DNA of 64,000 nucleotides from CASFRF01 sp031549345 (GTDB lineage Bacteria > Verrucomicrobiota > Lentisphaeria > Victivallales > Victivallaceae): NCBI GenBank assembly GCA_031549345.1, contig JAVBPY010000003.1:372001-436000 (forward strand), in the 5' to 3' direction. The notes under the pieces were generated by a model, which saw nothing but the letters and a program-made list of their open reading frames with translations, was not told the DNA's origin and ran no database searches. Positions 17,124 to 26,901 of the stretch are shown one piece after another. Each line of letters opens with the position of its first letter. The stretch's first letter is position 1. The translations under genes were made by a program, and so were the position numbers.

Positions 17124-17955
17124 ATTTGCCGCCGGAGCGGCCCTGGGGCGCGCGTTCCGGCTGGATCTCGAAGGCGGGGCACGCCGGGGAGGGGAACTCT
17201 CCTTCTACGGCCGCCGCGCGGGAGAATCGCTGGAATTCGTCGAATACCGCGAATACCAGGCGGGCGACGATGTGCGGCACCTCGATTGGAATGTCTACGC
17301 GCGTTCGGAGCAACTTGCGATCAAGCGTTTCCGCGAGGAGCTTTCACCGGAGCTCGATTTGATCGTCGATCTTTCGCGCTCCATGGATTTGCCCGGGAGC
17401 GTCAAGGGGGATGTCTGCCGCCGCGTCGCCGCGCTTCTGGCGCAGGCCGCGCTGCAGGCCGGGTTTACGCTTCGCCTCCATGGGATCGGCGAACAAGCAA
17501 AACTCCTGAACGCCGGCGCGCCCGGCGCGTGGAACGACTGGGTGTTCGACAACGCCGGCGTGGCCCAATCGGCGATGGCGGAACTTGGGCGCATGTTGCG
17601 CCCCGGCGGAGCGCGGCTGCTCCTTTCGGATCTCCTCTGGGAACTCGAACCGCGCGGGGTGATGGAGCATCTGGGGCGCGGCGCGGGCGCCGTCGGCATT
17701 GTTCAGCTTGCGGCGTTGGCCGACACGGATCCGGAACCGGGGCATTGCCTTCTGCTTGATGTGGAAACAAACGAAGGCGAAGACCTCTTTCTTACGGATG
17801 TCATGATCCGCGCCTACCAGGAAAATTACCGTCGTTTGCTGGAAACTTGGCAAAGAAGCGCAACCGGCGCGGGCTTCCGTTTCTGCGTTCTCCCTCCTGT
17901 CGAGCGTTTTGCTCCGGCGGCGCTTCTGGAGTGCGGCATCCTCGCTCCGGCGTAA
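17107..17955 (+). CDS. DUF58 / VWA-like protein
   Basis: The 282-residue protein carries the DUF58 signature E-Y-R-E-Y-Q-A-G-D-D-V-R-H-L-D-W followed by A-R-S-E-Q-L-A-I-K-R-F, then a degenerate von Willebrand A-type domain with D-L-S-R-S-M-D. In other bacteria DUF58 proteins pair with MoxR AAA+ ATPases to assemble or modify membrane complexes. I start it at ATG 17107; a start at 17071 is possible but would push it deeper into the permease gene. It ends just before a bidirectional terminator. Confidence 0.8.
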   Translation: MRGHAEFAAGAALGRAFRLDLEGGARRGGELSFYGRRAGESLEFVEYREYQAGDDVRHLDWNVYARSEQLAIKRFREELSPELDLIVDLSRSMDLPGSVKGDVCRRVAALLAQAALQAGFTLRLHGIGEQAKLLNAGAPGAWNDWVFDNAGVAQSAMAELGRMLRPGGARLLLSDLLWELEPRGVMEHLGRGAGAVGIVQLAALADTDPEPGHCLLLDVETNEGEDLFLTDVMIRAYQENYRRLLETWQRSATGAGFRFCVLPPVERFAPAALLECGILAPA

Positions 17956-17985
17956 GAGAGTGGGGGCAAAGGGCCCGCCACTCTC
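17956..17985. terminator. Bidirectional hairpin between convergent genes
   Basis: GAGAGTGG at 17956-17963 pairs perfectly with CCACTCTC at 17978-17985, and the inner GGGC pairs with GCCC around one bulged G. It lies exactly between the DUF58 stop and the end of the convergent minus-strand GH-like gene. There is no long T tract, so it may act as a weak or factor-assisted terminator for both strands. Confidence 0.6.
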
Positions 17986-17997
17986 GTATGCTTCCTA

Positions 17998-20900
17998 TTA
18001 TTTATTGTAGAGATCGACCCACTCTTTGGAGATGCCGCGCGTCGGGATGATGCGGACGACTTTGAGGGGGGAGTCGCCTTTGCGCCAGGAAACCGGGACG
18101 CCTGTTTCGCGCAATTCCTTGCCGGAACGGCGGCCGATTTTGTGATCGCCGACGACTTCGTCGCAGAAGAAATCGCCGTCGGGGCAGTTCGGGAACTTGA
18201 TCTGGAACGTTCCGTACTTTTCCTCCAGGCACATGATGCCGTAATGGCGGTTGATTTTCCGGTTGGTCATTTCAAAGAAATTGGGAACCGGAGTGCCTTT
18301 GAAGGGGTTTTCCGCACCGGCCCAGGCGGCGGCGCGCGCCATCATCCCGGCAAGCTTGTTGGAGCTCATGTCCGGGGTGCCCCAGAACACGAGCACCTCG
18401 CCCTTGCCGACTTTGTGGCGCGAGAGGGCGGCGCCGCCGTCGGCAAAGCGCGCGAGGACGTCGCCGTTGGGTTTCACCCCCGGATAGTGCCCGAAATAAT
18501 CGGTTTCCGGGATCCAGCGGTAGGGATAACGCCAGAAAATCGAGCGGATTTCCGGACTTGTCGATTGCGTGCGGAGGGTGGAGAGGCTTTGGAAATCGAT
18601 CTTCGTCCCCGCATCGAAGAGGGGATTCCCCTGTTCCGCGACGGCTTTGATTTCGCCGAGTTGGATATATTTTCCCGTCGGCGCTGTGATGCCGAGGGCT
18701 TTCAGGAGCTGGAAAGGCTCCGTGCCAAGTTCCGGGACGTATTTGCCTGTGTTCGCCCCGATAAGCATTTTCGCCCCGTCTTCCCGGACGGCCTTCTCGT
18801 ACGCTTTAAGCGTATTGAGGGCGATGACTTCATCGAGGAGATTCGGGACGATGAGCTTGAATTTGCGGTCGGGGAAATCCTTCAGGAATGCCGACGGAAC
18901 CCCATCGGACTCCAAAAGCTCGAACCAGCGGCAGAGGTCGCGCGAGCGGTGGCCGAAGGTCGTGCGGTGTTTTGCGTACAACGTTTCCGGGTCCTGGTGG
19001 ATCGCGATGTCGCTTCCCTGGACGATCATATCCGCGCCATGAATTTCGCGGAGGAGCGGTTTGAAGCGCTCGAAGCGGTCAAGGGCATAGAACCCGCCGT
19101 AACGCCAGAGGAAACCCTGCGGAATCGTGAAGTAATACAAATGCAGATTCGCGCCGCCGCCGCCCGCCTGCGCGAGCATGGTCCAGATGGAAACATCCAG
19201 CGTCCACCCTCCTTTGCCCGGGTCGTTGTGCGCGGCCCAGCCGTGGGGGTGGATCGGTTCGGTGATCCATCCGACGCGGTCCTTTTTCCAGATATCGACG
19301 TACGCGCCGCGACGGTCGAACGAATGGTTGCCGCCGTTGTGGCCGTAGTCGAGTTTTCCGTTTAAATATCCGTATTTGCTCGGCTCGCCGTAAGCGATGG
19401 TCACGCGGTCATCGTCGTAGGAACGGATGTCGTTGATCGCTGTCCCCATCCAGATGTGGGTGCCGAGGATGGCTTTGTAGCGGCAGAAATCCAGCCATGC
19501 CATGCGCAAGTCGGGGGTGGAGCCAAGCTCGAATGTCGGCTGCGGCGGCACAACGTCGTTGAACGACTGGAAGTTGCTCCCCCAGCGCTTGTTCAGCTCC
19601 GCGATGGAGAGGCCGAGGGTTTTTTCAAGATAGTTCCGGAACGCCGGGAGGCCGACGGCGGAGTACCCCGCCACAACGCCGTCCCACGGCTGGTCTACCA
19701 CCGTCCACTCCCCGGCGGGGAGCATGACGTAGTACCCCTCGAACGCGGTGTGCTTGGCGTAGCGTTTGTGGAGCGCGCGGTAGGCGTCGAGCCAGAGCTT
19801 GACCAGCGCCGGATCGGTTACCTCGTATGCGCCGTAGCCGATGCCGTCGCCCGCGACGGTGCCGTCGGCGGCGATCTGCCGCGAGAATTTGCCCCAGCGG
19901 TACGGGCCGCCGTGGTTGTCGGCGTGGGCGAAGCGGACGGTCGCCTTGCAGCCGTAATCGGCGGCGAGCTCCATCATCGCATCGAGGAGGGAGAAATCGA
20001 ACACACCGGGGAGGACTTCAAAGTCGTTCAGCTCCGGGCAAACCGTAACGTGGGAGGTGAACGCTGCGCAGTCATCCAGGTATTTTTTGAAATCGTCGAT
20101 ATAGAACTGCATCGGTTTGGAATGGCGCTTCACGTCCAAGAGCACATAGGAGAGGCGGTTGTAGGGCTGTTCCTTGAGTTCGCGGCGGTTAGTGATTTTG
20201 CCGGCGCGGTCGAGGGTGCGCGTGAAGTCGGTCTTTTCGCCAAACACGTACACGGAACTGTCGATCACCTTTTTCCCATCGAGGACGTTGAGGGCCAGCC
20301 GGAACACATTGTAGCTCGCGTTGCGCGGGAATTCAAGGCGCATATCGCCGCCCGTGAGGAGCTGTTTACCCGAAGCGAGCACGTCGTTCCCATAGTAGGG
20401 GTGCAGCGTATACTGGAGTTCGAGGTTTTTCCGTTCGCCGGGGAACGCGCGGACGGTGATTGCATACGGTTCGCCCTGGGCGTAAACGCCCCGTCCGGCG
20501 TGGCCGGGATTGACGCGCAGAACGCCGACGGGCGGCGCGGATTTCATATCCACTTCGGTGGGCTTCGCCGTTTCGGGGGCGCCGATCAACTGGACTTTTG
20601 CCGCGTCGGAGCCAAGCGTCGCTCCGGAGGCGTCCAGAATCTGGTAATCGATCCAGTAGTGGTCGTCGGGTCCGAGGGGGATTTCAATTTTACTTTTGCT
20701 TTTCACCGGGTCCTCGGGATCGAAATCCAAAGACCGGCGGAATTCGCGGATCGGGTTGCCCTGGAATTCGTTCCTCACCTGTCCGGCGAGGGTGTAAACT
20801 CCTTTCTTCTTCAGGAACACGCCCGCGTAGGCCGTGGGCATGGTGAAAGGGAGGCGCAATCCGGCGGAGGAGATATCACTCAGATACACCACGCCGGTGC

Positions 20901-21483
20901 GGCGTTTGATCTCCGTCCCCGTGCGGTCTTCCTGCCCGATGTGGAGCTGGAAGCCGACCAGTTCGAGTTTTCCATCCGGCCAGGAATTCACCACCTTGCC
21001 GGAGACGAAATACACCCCGAGCGAGGCCGCCCCCGCTTCGCCGCTGTGAATGGCGGCGGTGGTGTAGCTGTCCCACCCCTGTCCGCGAACGCGCTTGAGC
21101 GCGGGGCGCTCCTTGGGCAACAGATAGAACAATTCACCGTCCGCATCGCGCACGATGGGACGGAGTTCGACGATCAGCGGAATCCCGTGCCCGTCGCGCA
21201 GAAGGCCGGAGGCTTCGAAAAGTATGCGTTCCGTATCCTTCTCCAGCGCGATGGGTTTGCGGAGGAGGATGTCCACGTTCCGCACCCGGCGGGGACGGTT
21301 CCCGTTCATGAATTTCACGTCGGGGGTGAGGTCGTAGCGGATTGCGAGAATTTCCTCCGACGCTTGTTCGACGCGCACCGTTCCCTCGTTCATCGGCGCA
21401 ACTTCCCACTCCGTTGCGGCGGGAACCGCCGCCATCGTGCTTGCTCCGGCCAGGAGAACGGCCGCCCAGATTCCTATTTTCAT
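17998..21483 (-). CDS. Large exported GH42-like glycoside hydrolase family protein
   Basis: The 1161-residue protein starts with a signal peptide (M-K-I-G-I-W-A-A-V-L-L-A-G-A). Residues up to about 450 look like beta-sandwich domains. A TIM-barrel-like region then shows G-V-F-D-F near 505, G-Y-Y-V-M-L-P-A-G-E-W with Glu592 as candidate acid/base, and I-T-E-P-I-H with Glu742 as candidate nucleophile. The rest resembles the amidotransferase-like trimerisation domain of GH42 enzymes (about 860-1080). Family assignment is by layout only; the substrate is unknown. It is the last gene of the GntR-pseudopilin operon and a distant paralogue of the gene at 22847-26137. Confidence 0.7.
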   Translation of the reverse strand: MKIGIWAAVLLAGASTMAAVPAATEWEVAPMNEGTVRVEQASEEILAIRYDLTPDVKFMNGNRPRRVRNVDILLRKPIALEKDTERILFEASGLLRDGHGIPLIVELRPIVRDADGELFYLLPKERPALKRVRGQGWDSYTTAAIHSGEAGAASLGVYFVSGKVVNSWPDGKLELVGFQLHIGQEDRTGTEIKRRTGVVYLSDISSAGLRLPFTMPTAYAGVFLKKKGVYTLAGQVRNEFQGNPIREFRRSLDFDPEDPVKSKSKIEIPLGPDDHYWIDYQILDASGATLGSDAAKVQLIGAPETAKPTEVDMKSAPPVGVLRVNPGHAGRGVYAQGEPYAITVRAFPGERKNLELQYTLHPYYGNDVLASGKQLLTGGDMRLEFPRNASYNVFRLALNVLDGKKVIDSSVYVFGEKTDFTRTLDRAGKITNRRELKEQPYNRLSYVLLDVKRHSKPMQFYIDDFKKYLDDCAAFTSHVTVCPELNDFEVLPGVFDFSLLDAMMELAADYGCKATVRFAHADNHGGPYRWGKFSRQIAADGTVAGDGIGYGAYEVTDPALVKLWLDAYRALHKRYAKHTAFEGYYVMLPAGEWTVVDQPWDGVVAGYSAVGLPAFRNYLEKTLGLSIAELNKRWGSNFQSFNDVVPPQPTFELGSTPDLRMAWLDFCRYKAILGTHIWMGTAINDIRSYDDDRVTIAYGEPSKYGYLNGKLDYGHNGGNHSFDRRGAYVDIWKKDRVGWITEPIHPHGWAAHNDPGKGGWTLDVSIWTMLAQAGGGGANLHLYYFTIPQGFLWRYGGFYALDRFERFKPLLREIHGADMIVQGSDIAIHQDPETLYAKHRTTFGHRSRDLCRWFELLESDGVPSAFLKDFPDRKFKLIVPNLLDEVIALNTLKAYEKAVREDGAKMLIGANTGKYVPELGTEPFQLLKALGITAPTGKYIQLGEIKAVAEQGNPLFDAGTKIDFQSLSTLRTQSTSPEIRSIFWRYPYRWIPETDYFGHYPGVKPNGDVLARFADGGAALSRHKVGKGEVLVFWGTPDMSSNKLAGMMARAAAWAGAENPFKGTPVPNFFEMTNRKINRHYGIMCLEEKYGTFQIKFPNCPDGDFFCDEVVGDHKIGRRSGKELRETGVPVSWRKGDSPLKVVRIIPTRGISKEWVDLYNK

Positions 21484-21501
21484 CGTACACTATCCCTTTC
21501 G

Positions 21502-22845
21502 TTATTTCTTTTCCAGCGCGGCGCGGAGCTCGTCGAGTGTCATCGTGCTTGTAAGCGTTGTTCCCTTGCCTTCGCCGACGAACCCTTCCGGGAGCGCGGC
21601 GGAGCCCGGCACGGCGTCGCCGATGAAATTGCCGGAGCCGGAAATGCGGTCTCCGGGGGCTTCGCCCAGATGCAGAACCACCTTTTTGCAGTTGATGATC
21701 CGGCAATTCACCAGCTTGATCTTCGATTTCCCGCCCATGACGAAAGCGTTCTCGAATCCGTCGATGGTGCAGTTTTCCATTTCGATTTCGGCGGTATCCC
21801 AGACGCTCACGCCCCCAATGGCTTTTCCCTCCCCCCGGAGGATGTATGAATCTTTAATTTTGAGTTTGATGTTCTGGCGGGCCATTGCGCCGGGCCCGGC
21901 GTTCCCCCGCATGATGCAAGAGGTGAGTTCAGCCAATCCGTTGCCCCCCTGGAATCCCGCGCCGCACATGGCGTTGCGTTCAAAAATCGTGCCGTAGTAC
22001 CGGGTGTGGTATGTTTCGGTTTTCTGGAACGTAACGTCGAGAACCCCCCCGGCGGTCGCTTCGGAACAAAGCGAGAAGCGGACCTCTTGGTCGGCGGTGC
22101 TGTGGGCGCTGATGCATTGATCCATGCATTTGGTTACGCGGAGATTTTCCATCACGATCCCTTTCCCGCGCGAGGAGTCGAACAGGTCGCTCGAACTCCA
22201 GAGGGCGTTGATGTTCTTCACTACCACATAATCCCCGGAAACCTCCAACCCGTTGAGGCCCGGTGCTTCGATCCGGGAGTTCTCCAGAGTCTTCCCTTCC
22301 GGGAGTTTGATGAACAGCGCCTTGTGGAGCGCGTCGGGCTTTTTGAGTACCATGTCCCATTTCAGCACAAGAAGACACGTTCCCGGAGTCAGCAATTCCA
22401 ACGACTTCACCGGTTTCAGGGGTTCGCCGTCGACAAAGACGAACGGGAAACCGCTGTAGTACCCCTGTCCGGTCATAGTAACAACGTTGTTCGGGAAGGA
22501 GGCCATTTTCCAGACGCCGTTCTCCTCCTCCGCCCACCGTTCTTTGGGGACGACCTCCATGCGCGTCAGCGTCGCGCCGCGTCCGTCGATCACCGTCGGG
22601 CGTTCCAAAGTCCCCGACTGTGCGGGGGTAATGGCTCCGAAACGTTCCGTATACGGCTCTTTGTTCGGTACAAGGAACAACGTGTCGCCCCCCTTCAGAA
22701 GCGAACGGGCCTTGGCGAAGGTGCGCACCGGTTTTTCCGCCGTGCCGGGGTTGGCATCGTCCCCCCCGACGTTGTCCACAAACCATTCCGTGCCGAACGC
22801 GGGGAGCGCAAGCCCCAATGCCAGCAACGCAATACGCTTCATCAT
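21502..22845 (-). CDS. Exported right-handed parallel beta-helix protein
   Basis: The 447-residue protein has a signal peptide ending near A-F-G-T and then the W-F-V-D-N-V-G-G-D-D-A-N-P-G-T block that opens DUF1565/pectate-lyase-like beta helices. Short repeating strands with N, G and I ladders run through residues 190-420. Such folds bind or cleave acidic or sulfated polysaccharides. The C-terminus (T-L-D-E-L-R-A-A-L) ends without an anchor. It lies between the two GH-like genes with gaps of 18 and 1 bases, so it probably acts on the same glycan. Confidence 0.75.
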   Translation of the reverse strand: MMKRIALLALGLALPAFGTEWFVDNVGGDDANPGTAEKPVRTFAKARSLLKGGDTLFLVPNKEPYTERFGAITPAQSGTLERPTVIDGRGATLTRMEVVPKERWAEEENGVWKMASFPNNVVTMTGQGYYSGFPFVFVDGEPLKPVKSLELLTPGTCLLVLKWDMVLKKPDALHKALFIKLPEGKTLENSRIEAPGLNGLEVSGDYVVVKNINALWSSSDLFDSSRGKGIVMENLRVTKCMDQCISAHSTADQEVRFSLCSEATAGGVLDVTFQKTETYHTRYYGTIFERNAMCGAGFQGGNGLAELTSCIMRGNAGPGAMARQNIKLKIKDSYILRGEGKAIGGVSVWDTAEIEMENCTIDGFENAFVMGGKSKIKLVNCRIINCKKVVLHLGEAPGDRISGSGNFIGDAVPGSAALPEGFVGEGKGTTLTSTMTLDELRAALEKK

Positions 22846-22846
22846 C

Positions 22847-25800
22847 TTATTTTCCTCCGTTTTTAAATTGCAGAATTGCCACTTCTTTTTCTTTCAATGT
22901 AATTTCCAGCCCTTTTTCGGTCAGTTCGGCACTGCTCGCGGTTTTGGAAACCGCGCCGTTGATGAGCTCCGTAACGGCGTAGTTCCCGGCGGGAAGGCGG
23001 AGCTTGATCGTGCTCGGCGGCGTCTTTCCGTCGCGCTCCGGCTCGTTCCGCATGACGAGGAGGAACCAGGTGTCGCCGTCGCGCAGCAAATTCAGCCAAA
23101 TGTACGGAGAATTTGTCTCCATCGGCAGCTCCGCGCCGTGCAACGCTGCGATTTCCCGCAGGTACAACCGTGTGATGTCCGCCCCCTGGCGGTCGCGCAA
23201 GGGAATGTTGGTTTCCGCCCAGAACGCGTAGACTTGTCCGCGGCCGAATGTCCGTGTGGTGACGGCGGGTTTTCCTTTTCCGTCCACGGCTGTTACGCTT
23301 TCGCCCCCGGTCAGGCGGGCGCGGGGCATGAAGCCGCGCAGGAGGCCGACCTTTTCCTTGCCGTCCGGCGTGAAAATCGGCGCGGGGATGCCGGGGAGCT
23401 TTTCGCCCGGAGCCTCGAAGCCGAAGATTTTAAGGAGCGTCCATTCTTCTTCGTCCTCGATGCGGATGCGGCCGGTTTCCGCGCCCATAATGAGCGTGCC
23501 GCCGTTTTTTACGTATTCGGCGAGTTCCGCGATCCGCTTTTCCGGCAAATAACGCAGGCGGCCGGGGAGGGCGATGACCACTTTCGCTTTCATCCAGTCC
23601 CCATAGGGGGCGCACCAGAAGGGCATGTGCGATTCGAGCATGGTGTACATGTTTTCCACCGCGCCGCCGGGATGAAAGGTGCTCTTGCGCTCGCAACGGA
23701 AACCGTCCACATCCTCGTTGTACAAACGAATGTCTTTGAAAACCGGCCGGGCATTGCGGAGAGCCGTCCAGACGGGCATCATTTTTTCGTAACGTTCAAA
23801 TCCGTTTTTGGTGCGCACGCCGCTTAAGTCGCCGTTTTCCGGCACTGAGCGTATGGGGAAAAACATCTTACAGAACGTATTTTGGCCGCCACCCAGGAGC
23901 ATGGTGAACAAGCTTGTGTCCAGATGCGTGGGGTAGAACGCATACCAGTTGGTGCAGCTTACCTCCTCCGCGCGTTGCCCCTGGTCGAGCTCGGCAACCT
24001 TCATTTTCTCGAAACCGAAACGCTCCGGGTTGCGGCAGCCGCCGTTGGCCGTCATGATGTCGTAGGGCCGGAATGCTTCGCCGCCGGAGCCGTAGAGCAT
24101 GATCGTCCGGTACGGATCGACGGCGCGGATTGTTTTGACCACATCCAGTTTGAAGCTTGCAACCGACTCTTCGCGGAAGCCAATCCAGTCGCACCAGAAT
24201 TGCGCCGCGGCCTTTTCTCCGTTGCGGAAGGGGTTCACGGTGGCGAAATCTTTGAATTTCGTCTTCCATGCGCGGTTCAGCGCATCGATGGTTTTGTATT
24301 TTTCCTGCATCGCCGCGCGGAAGTTGCCGAGGGTGAAAGGATCGAATCCCTCGAACCATTTCTTCCACGACGCCTCGCCGGGGTGTTCGATCAAAAGATA
24401 ATACCCGTTCAGCGCCCCATTCGCGCGGTAGCGGAGCGCCGCCTGGCGGACGAACGCCAGGAAGCCCGGACGGAGCACAGGGGATTGGTAAAAATTGAGC
24501 CGCGCCCCGTGGAACAAATACGAGGTGTGCCCGAAAATTTTACCCTCCTGGTTCATCGTGTAGTGCGGCGGTGCCCACTCCGGCGCGACGGGGTTGAACG
24601 CGAGCTGGACGGAGGCACCCTTCGATTGCGCGTGTGCCATCAGCCCGTCGAGTTCGCGGAAGTCGAACACACCCGGGAAAATCTCGGTGCGGCTCCAGTC
24701 GCAACGGATTTCAAAATTCCGGGTGATCGGAGTCAGGAGATCGATGCCGCGCCGGATTTGCGCCGTGTACGTCGCATCGGGCTGCACGTGGAAGTCGAGC
24801 TGGAACAACGGCGGGGCCGCCTTCGCTTCGCGGGAGGTCAACACCCCGGCGGGGAGCTTGAACGCGCCATCCTGCATGGGGGCGCTCTTTTTGCCCAGGA
24901 CGCGGATGGCTTCGTCCACCGCGAGACCGTCTTTGAGTACGGAGACCTTGACTGTGCAAATGCCATCCTTCAACCGGGGGACTTCAAGGGGAAGGAATGT
25001 GTCCGCGTTGGCGGGAACGATCTCTTTGCGGAGAAGTTCTTTCCCGTTCGAATCGGCAATTTCCACCCGGCAGGGTTGACCTGCCGCGTCGAAGAGGCGG
25101 ACGCCGAAACGCCAGGGTTCTTCTGCTTCCCAGCAGAGGGTTTTCCGTTCGGGGGCGATCCGAATTTTGCTGCTCCCGATGCGGTCGAATTTTTCCGCGA
25201 CGATGGGTTTTCCGCCGCGCATTGCGTACAAGCGGAATTCGCGGTGGACGATTTTCACACGCCCTTTCGCGTCCTCGCTCCGGAACGTCGCCCGGATCCA
25301 GCTCGTTCCCGGCGGGGCCGGAATTTCGGCCCGTGTTCGCGCCAGTTGCAAATACAAAGGCTGCGCCGGATCGTTTTTCAGCTCCGCGTGCCCGGCGGCG
25401 ACCGGAGAGGCGGAGTACTCCGTCCGCAGCTCCCAATCGAGCGAGAAACGCTCCCCGTAAAACACCCCGAAGTCGGCGAGGGCGATGGAAGGCATTCCAT
25501 CGACTTCGCCGAAGCTCTCGCGCGAACGGAACTGGTAGTAGAAAACGCTGTTTTTAAAGTCCGCGTCGGAAAACCGGAAGTCGCGCAAATGGAGAACGGC
25601 GGCCTTGGCGTTCGTCTGCGGACGCTTTACGGAGAACTGAATTCCCGACAGACGGAGGGGGAATTTCGGCGCGCGGCCGGGTTTCGCCGGGAGGAACGTT
25701 TCTTTCGTCCCGTCGCGCATTCCCTCGGTGCGGAGAAGGTTTTCGCCGCTTTTCCAGAGTCCATTTCCCACAAATTCGCCGCCGACGAAACACCCGCCCG

Positions 25801-26137
25801 CCACCGTCCCGATGCCGGCGGGGAGGAAATAAAACTCCTCCCCCGCCGCGTCCACGCAAATCGGGTGCAGCAAAAGTTCGTACACATGGCTGTGCAGTCC
25901 CAGGAAGTCCAATTCGCTTTTCGATGGAACCTCCAGCGGTTTTTGAAGCATCATCCGGACGGGCGTTCCCGGCTTCAAGTTTTTAAGCTCCAGCCGGAGG
26001 CCGCCCGCCTCCGTGCGGCAAGCGAGATCCTCCCCTTCAAACGTCCACGCCTCGCGGGCGGAGAGCTCCGGCAAGGAAACGACGGCGCTTTGTACGGACA
26101 CCGCGCCAAAGACCAATAAAAAAAGAAGTTTTTTCAT
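22847..26137 (-). CDS. Large exported GH42-like protein, paralogue with altered active site
   Basis: The 1096-residue protein begins M-K-K-L-L-F-L-L-V-F-G-A-V-S-V-Q-S, a signal peptide; an upstream extension of the frame overlaps the pilin gene and is rejected. It has the same layout as the 1161-residue neighbour: N-terminal beta domains, a barrel with F-P-G-V-F-D-F and G-Y-Y-L-L-I-E-H-P-G-E-A-S-W (candidate acid/base in P-G-E), and a C-terminal amidotransferase-like domain (A-E-Y-V-K-N-G-G-T-L-I-M-G-A-E-T-G). The I-T-E-P-I-H motif of the neighbour is not conserved, so it may have another specificity or no activity. The ATG lies 4 bases after the pilin stop. Confidence 0.68.
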   Translation of the reverse strand: MKKLLFLLVFGAVSVQSAVVSLPELSAREAWTFEGEDLACRTEAGGLRLELKNLKPGTPVRMMLQKPLEVPSKSELDFLGLHSHVYELLLHPICVDAAGEEFYFLPAGIGTVAGGCFVGGEFVGNGLWKSGENLLRTEGMRDGTKETFLPAKPGRAPKFPLRLSGIQFSVKRPQTNAKAAVLHLRDFRFSDADFKNSVFYYQFRSRESFGEVDGMPSIALADFGVFYGERFSLDWELRTEYSASPVAAGHAELKNDPAQPLYLQLARTRAEIPAPPGTSWIRATFRSEDAKGRVKIVHREFRLYAMRGGKPIVAEKFDRIGSSKIRIAPERKTLCWEAEEPWRFGVRLFDAAGQPCRVEIADSNGKELLRKEIVPANADTFLPLEVPRLKDGICTVKVSVLKDGLAVDEAIRVLGKKSAPMQDGAFKLPAGVLTSREAKAAPPLFQLDFHVQPDATYTAQIRRGIDLLTPITRNFEIRCDWSRTEIFPGVFDFRELDGLMAHAQSKGASVQLAFNPVAPEWAPPHYTMNQEGKIFGHTSYLFHGARLNFYQSPVLRPGFLAFVRQAALRYRANGALNGYYLLIEHPGEASWKKWFEGFDPFTLGNFRAAMQEKYKTIDALNRAWKTKFKDFATVNPFRNGEKAAAQFWCDWIGFREESVASFKLDVVKTIRAVDPYRTIMLYGSGGEAFRPYDIMTANGGCRNPERFGFEKMKVAELDQGQRAEEVSCTNWYAFYPTHLDTSLFTMLLGGGQNTFCKMFFPIRSVPENGDLSGVRTKNGFERYEKMMPVWTALRNARPVFKDIRLYNEDVDGFRCERKSTFHPGGAVENMYTMLESHMPFWCAPYGDWMKAKVVIALPGRLRYLPEKRIAELAEYVKNGGTLIMGAETGRIRIEDEEEWTLLKIFGFEAPGEKLPGIPAPIFTPDGKEKVGLLRGFMPRARLTGGESVTAVDGKGKPAVTTRTFGRGQVYAFWAETNIPLRDRQGADITRLYLREIAALHGAELPMETNSPYIWLNLLRDGDTWFLLVMRNEPERDGKTPPSTIKLRLPAGNYAVTELINGAVSKTASSAELTEKGLEITLKEKEVAILQFKNGGK

Positions 26138-26141
26138 CCAA

Positions 26142-26888
26142 TCACCACGGGTACGCGCGTTTTGGGTCGGCGGGGGAGTTGGCGGAATACTCCGCGCCGC
26201 TCTCCGGCACGGAGGCGAAAGAGAGCGTGGCGGCGTGTCCGTCCATGAAGACAAAGTTGTTGGTTCCGGCGTGCTCGAAGGCCAGGATGGCGGAAGTCCC
26301 CGTTGTCGATTTCAACCCCACGCGCTTGGCGCTGGTGCCGTCCGCCCACATGAAACGCCGGCTCGGGCGTTCCACCCGGTCGAACTTCATCAACGGGATG
26401 TGGGCGCTGGTCGGTCCGACCGTGCGGAGGGCCGGGGTGATGTGGTTGTTCCACGAATAAGTGCCGCCGTGGAAATCCACCGCGAGAGATCCGGAGGTGA
26501 AAGCAGTCCTGTACCGCGCGTACATCGTCGTACAGACGGTCGGGAAGCGGACGCCCGCGACGACTTTGGCGTTGGTCGGAACCGGCAGATATGTCCCCGG
26601 CGCATTGGGATTGAACGCGTAGGACAACAACCGCATCGGATTGTACTCCGTCCGCGACGTGACGTTGTCCAGGCACACTGCCGAGGTATACGAAAACCCC
26701 GGAAAACAGTCCTTGAAATCCGCCGCGTACAGCCTTACGGCCACGCCCATTTGCTTAAGGTTGCTCATGCAGTTCACCCCCTGGGCCTTCTCCCGCGCCC
26801 TCTGCAGGGCCGGAAGGAGCATCGACGCGAGGATGGCGATGATGGCGATCACAACCAGGAGCTCGATCAACGTGAAGTATTTTTTCAT
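26142..26888 (-). CDS. Prepilin-type N-terminal cleavage/methylation protein with H-X9-DG motif (pseudopilin)
   Basis: The 248-residue protein starts M-K-K-Y-F-T-L-I-E-L-L-V-V-I-A-I-I-A-I-L-A, a class III prepilin signal with the processing glycine position replaced by Y-F-T and the conserved Glu at +5. The C-terminus holds H-A-G-T-N-N-F-V-F-M-D-G, the H-X9-DG signature of a pseudopilin group very numerous in Lentisphaerae. The start at 26888 has AAGGAAACC upstream; the longer frame overlaps the regulator gene. It sits between the GntR-type regulator and the GH-like genes in one operon, which suggests a pilus-like or secreted scaffold role in glycan use, an inference. Confidence 0.85.
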   Translation of the reverse strand: MKKYFTLIELLVVIAIIAILASMLLPALQRAREKAQGVNCMSNLKQMGVAVRLYAADFKDCFPGFSYTSAVCLDNVTSRTEYNPMRLLSYAFNPNAPGTYLPVPTNAKVVAGVRFPTVCTTMYARYRTAFTSGSLAVDFHGGTYSWNNHITPALRTVGPTSAHIPLMKFDRVERPSRRFMWADGTSAKRVGLKSTTGTSAILAFEHAGTNNFVFMDGHAATLSFASVPESGAEYSANSPADPKRAYPW

Positions 26889-26901
26889 CGTGGTTTCCTT
26901 A

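Noticed and set aside
19456..21849. 797-codon plus-strand frame opposite the GH-like gene
   Set aside because: Low-complexity, Arg/Gly/Val-rich translation without a recognisable domain, antisense to a signal-peptide-bearing protein in a coherent operon.
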